DNA of 23,924 nucleotides, taken from a virus. Positions within the stretch are counted from its first letter, which is position 1; every line of letters starts with the position of its first letter. The notes under the pieces are model-generated. The model searched no databases. It worked only from the letters and a program-made list of their open reading frames with translations, and had not been told where the DNA came from. Location: positions 1 to 23,924 of the IMG/VR virus record IMGVR_UViG_3300046471_000025, one strand, 5' to 3'. Both the position numbers and the translations under genes were made by a program. Of this stretch, positions 22,469 to 23,924 are shown piece by piece.

Positions 22469-22614
22469 TCACGCCACGCCATGTAGCGCATCATCATGCC
22501 GGGCGGCATGTGATCGAGTGCAGGCGGCCTATCGGTCGCTTGCGCTTCTGTTTCACGTACGTCCTGCTGCGCCGCTTCTTGGATGGCGGCGACTTCCCCG
22601 ATGTTTTCGTTCAT
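22465..22614 (-). CDS. Antisense small protein, 49 aa
   Basis: Starts at an ATG on the minus strand with only a weak GAG upstream. The product begins MNENIGEVAAIQEAAQQDV and ends with a methionine-rich PPGMMMRYMAWRD; it has no membrane segment. Its stop overlaps that of the fibre-like gene at CTAA. It reads in the same direction as the replication-region genes and could be the last cistron downstream of them. I do not recognise it. Support is limited to the compact placement and its plausible composition. Confidence 0.5.
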   Translation of the reverse strand: MNENIGEVAAIQEAAQQDVRETEAQATDRPPALDHMPPGMMMRYMAWRD

Positions 22615-22684
22615 TTTGGTTCTCGGTCTTGGGGCCAAGGTGGTTTCGTCAGGATATTACCGGCCTTTCATCAGACGAGCAGAA

Positions 22685-22727
22685 CTTTTTTCGCGGTTGA
22701 CATAATAGAGTTTATCGATAATTTTGC
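22685..22727. promoter_or_regulatory. AT-rich block left of iterons (candidate DUE)
   Basis: AT-rich stretch in otherwise GC-rich DNA, including a perfect palindrome TTATCGATAA (22712-22721). It directly borders the iteron cluster, as duplex-unwinding regions do in iteron origins. A TTGACA at 22697-22702 is also present, but the best -10 candidate (GATAAT) is only 14 bases away, so a standard promoter is doubtful. Confidence 0.45.
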
Positions 22728-22729
22728 GG

Positions 22730-22890
22730 GTGTTCGCTATGGGAACGCTAGGTGGTCATTTAGCGTTCGGCTACAGTAACGCTAAGCCTGTGGATAACTT
22801 TTAAGCGTTCGCTCTGAGTAACGCTAGAAAATGCTAGCGTTACGCCAGCCGAACGCTAAACCCCCGTAGCGTTACTCTAGCCGAACAGAA
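22730..22890. repeat. Iteron cluster, five copies of a 24-bp unit
   Basis: Consensus TAGCGTTCGGCTANAGTAACGCTA. Copies 1-3 read on the plus strand (22730-22750, degenerate and shorter; 22761-22784; 22803-22826). Copies 4-5 read on the minus strand (22835-22858; 22867-22890, one degenerate end). Each full unit has TAGCGTT and AACGCTA arms separated by 10 bp. Neighbouring copies of the same orientation are 34, 42 and 32 bp apart, close to whole helical turns. This is the pattern of a Rep-bound plasmid origin; control of the adjacent gene by the same sites is also likely. Confidence 0.85.
22789..22797 (-). promoter_or_regulatory. Perfect DnaA box
   Basis: TGTGGATAA on the plus strand is the exact complement of the consensus DnaA box TTATCCACA. 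It lies between iteron copies 2 and 3. Host DnaA binding next to iterons is a standard feature of theta-replicating plasmid origins. Confidence 0.8.
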
Positions 22891-22914
22891 CTATCTATAT
22901 CTTATAGAAGCATC
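22891..22914. other. AT-rich segment between iterons and Rep candidate
   Basis: Short AT-rich stretch (CTATCTATATCTTATAG) between the last iteron and the stop codon of the leftward winged-helix gene. It may contribute to origin melting. No clear terminator is visible. Confidence 0.35.
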
Positions 22915-23520
22915 TCAGCCGCGCGATCCTTCGATGCGCCTTCGAGTGTCCATCAAACGGCGGACGGCAGGATGGGCGTTTTCCTCGTCGATTGGTTCGG
23001 GCGCCGGTCGAAGATCATCGGGCGGCAGTGATCCGGCCATAACGCCTCGCTCTGGATCCCATCGGAAACCCTCTCCAGGGATGATCTCGCATTCGGCAAG
23101 CGCTTCAGGGTCGACGCGCCCCTGCTTGTTGACGGCATCCCCAATAGCCTGGATCTTCTCGCCCATGTGCCACGGCACGTAATCGATAACGACCGTACAT
23201 AGAATCCGCTTCCCGACCCGTATATCCATGCGCTCACGCGCTATGTAGCGGGTTCCCGCCTTCCCCTTCCCTTTCTCAAGCACGCGCAGCAGTTTATTCG
23301 CGACCAGTATCTTCACGCTCTCGGAAACCGTCGACAGGCTCATTCCGGTCATTGCAGCCAGACGGCGCATTCCGGGATCAGCCTCGCCGGTGTCGTTGTC
23401 CGCGTGCTGCTTGATGGCCGTCCAGAGCATGAAGGCGTTGCTGCCGATGGTTGCGGCCAGTCCGGACGCGAATAGATCCTGCTGCGCCGTGGTGTAGCTG
23501 GTGTCGATTGTTGACTTCAC
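22915..23520 (-). CDS. Winged-helix DNA-binding protein, candidate replication initiator, 201 aa
   Basis: Residues about 28-95 form a winged helix: MRRLAAMTGMSLSTVSESVKILV (51-73) is the recognition element and LRVLEKGKGKAGTRYI (78-93) the wing. A second alpha/beta part (about 98-160, ILCTVVIDYVPWHMGEKIQ) precedes a Pro/Glu-rich tail. It starts at GTG overlapping the previous stop by one base, with GGGGG upstream. Its gene ends 24 bp from five iterons and a DnaA box, so an origin-binding Rep role is plausible. It is shorter than, and not recognisable as, a two-WH Rep_3 initiator. A copy-control or transcriptional regulator is the alternative. Confidence 0.6.
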   Translation of the reverse strand: MKSTIDTSYTTAQQDLFASGLAATIGSNAFMLWTAIKQHADNDTGEADPGMRRLAAMTGMSLSTVSESVKILVANKLLRVLEKGKGKAGTRYIARERMDIRVGKRILCTVVIDYVPWHMGEKIQAIGDAVNKQGRVDPEALAECEIIPGEGFRWDPERGVMAGSLPPDDLRPAPEPIDEENAHPAVRRLMDTRRRIEGSRG

Positions 23521-23768
23521 TATGCCCCCGCAATCTCGGCGTAACCCATCTCGACCAGGTAGTTGAGGGCACTCTGGACGAGCTTTTCGCTCATGCCCAA
23601 CTCCTTGGACATTGTTGCTAGAGAGGCAGGCTGCTCGTCAAAAAGCTGTTTGGTGCTCAGGTAGCAGAACACGCCGAACGTCGCCACGCCAATTTTGGCG
23701 ATCATGCCGTCTTGGATCATGGCGTTTAGCTGCTGATCGTTCGGCACATGCTTAATGCGTGGAATCAT
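23520..23768 (-). CDS. Small winged-helix protein, 82 aa
   Basis: Strong AGGAGGGG ribosome-binding site 7 bases before the ATG (minus strand). Residues about 24-78 form a winged-helix core (GVATFGVFCYLSTKQL, then SLATMSKELGMSEKLVQSALNYLVEMGYAEI). The fold resembles that in the next gene, with which it overlaps by one base, so the two may act together or derive from a duplication. A replication accessory, repressor or partition role is possible; the sequence does not decide. Confidence 0.7.
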   Translation of the reverse strand: MIPRIKHVPNDQQLNAMIQDGMIAKIGVATFGVFCYLSTKQLFDEQPASLATMSKELGMSEKLVQSALNYLVEMGYAEIAGA

Positions 23769-23769
23769 T

Positions 23770-23924
23770 TCAGTACCCCTCCTTCTCTGCCGCGGCTATC
23801 TCTCGATCCAGCGCTTTCTCAAGCGCCTCAGACACGAACCCCTTTAGGTTTTCGATTCTCCCCCATGTCTTGAGGGTGTGGAGCTTCGTCTGAATCCGGC
23901 GCGGCACTTCATAATTGGCCTTGA
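23770..23924 (-). CDS. Ribbon-helix-helix-like protein, C-terminal part
   Basis: Truncated by the window edge; 51 complete codons are visible, ending in TGA two bases (plus overlap region) before the next ATG. The pattern of a short strand (YEVPRRIQ), a helix (TKLHTLKTWG) and a second helix (NLKGFVSEALEKALDREI) fits a ribbon-helix-helix DNA-binding fold. Such proteins act as plasmid partition partners, copy-number repressors or antitoxins. It is the first visible gene of the leftward set with the two winged-helix genes. Confidence 0.6.
   Translation of the reverse strand, partial: KANYEVPRRIQTKLHTLKTWGRIENLKGFVSEALEKALDREIAAAEKEGY

Noticed and set aside
22697-22722. Consensus promoter from TTGACA
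   Set aside because: The only good -10 match is 14 bases away, too short for a standard sigma-70 promoter; kept only as a note within the AT-rich block.
22730-22890. CRISPR array
   Set aside because: The repeats are in two orientations, are interrupted by short unequal gaps and surround a DnaA box. No cas gene is present, so iterons fit better.
1-23924. tRNA genes or insertion sequences
   Set aside because: No cloverleaf with TTCRA arm, transposase or terminal inverted repeats could be found by reading both strands.

Overview
The window is GC-rich DNA of a tailed phage with P22-like (podoviral) virion genes. Composition, codon use and protein style suggest a beta-proteobacterial host (Burkholderia/Paraburkholderia-like). 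That host assignment is an inference, because no host gene is present.

Layout. (1) 1-222 holds no clear gene; it carries several inverted repeats and a leftward terminator. (2) 223-843 has two small leftward genes of unknown function. (3) 1005-3315 has rightward pre-terminase genes: a small membrane protein, an HTH-metallophosphoesterase and three small proteins. Two gap-free copies of a candidate structured RNA (2675-2752 and 3028-3105) sit in front of two of the small genes; their stems differ by compensatory changes. (4) 3421-20317 is the morphogenesis block in P22-like order: TerS candidate, TerL, portal, two small proteins, scaffold, coat, a small duplicated-motif protein, gp4-like and gp10-like tail proteins, a possible short tail needle, a beta-rich protein, a GNAT-like protein, three ejection proteins (the last with an N-terminal lytic transglycosylase domain), tailspike and a small coiled-coil protein. 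(5) 20361-22468 is the lysis cassette (one-TM holin candidate, T4-type lysozyme, 3-TM holin family protein) followed by a second tail-fibre-like protein. (6) 22465-23924 is leftward again: a 49-aa gene, an iteron cluster with a perfect DnaA box beside AT-rich DNA, two consecutive winged-helix genes, and the end of a ribbon-helix-helix gene.

The most interesting reading is that a P22-like virion module is joined to a plasmid-type replication origin: five copies of a 24-bp iteron in two opposed groups, one consensus DnaA box, AT-rich flanks and an adjacent winged-helix candidate initiator. This suggests a phage-plasmid, with a Rep protein I do not recognise as a standard Rep_3 initiator. No integrase, lysogeny repressor or ParA is visible, but the window is only part of a genome.

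Many late genes are tightly packed, with ATGA, TAATG or TGATG stop/start overlaps that imply translational coupling. Intrinsic terminators interrupt the late block at four places. Three of them leave only about 10-15 bp before the next start codon, so downstream expression needs readthrough, antitermination or promoters inside the upstream gene. Two tiny antisense genes (46 and 49 aa) meet their rightward neighbours tail-to-tail at a shared CTAA.
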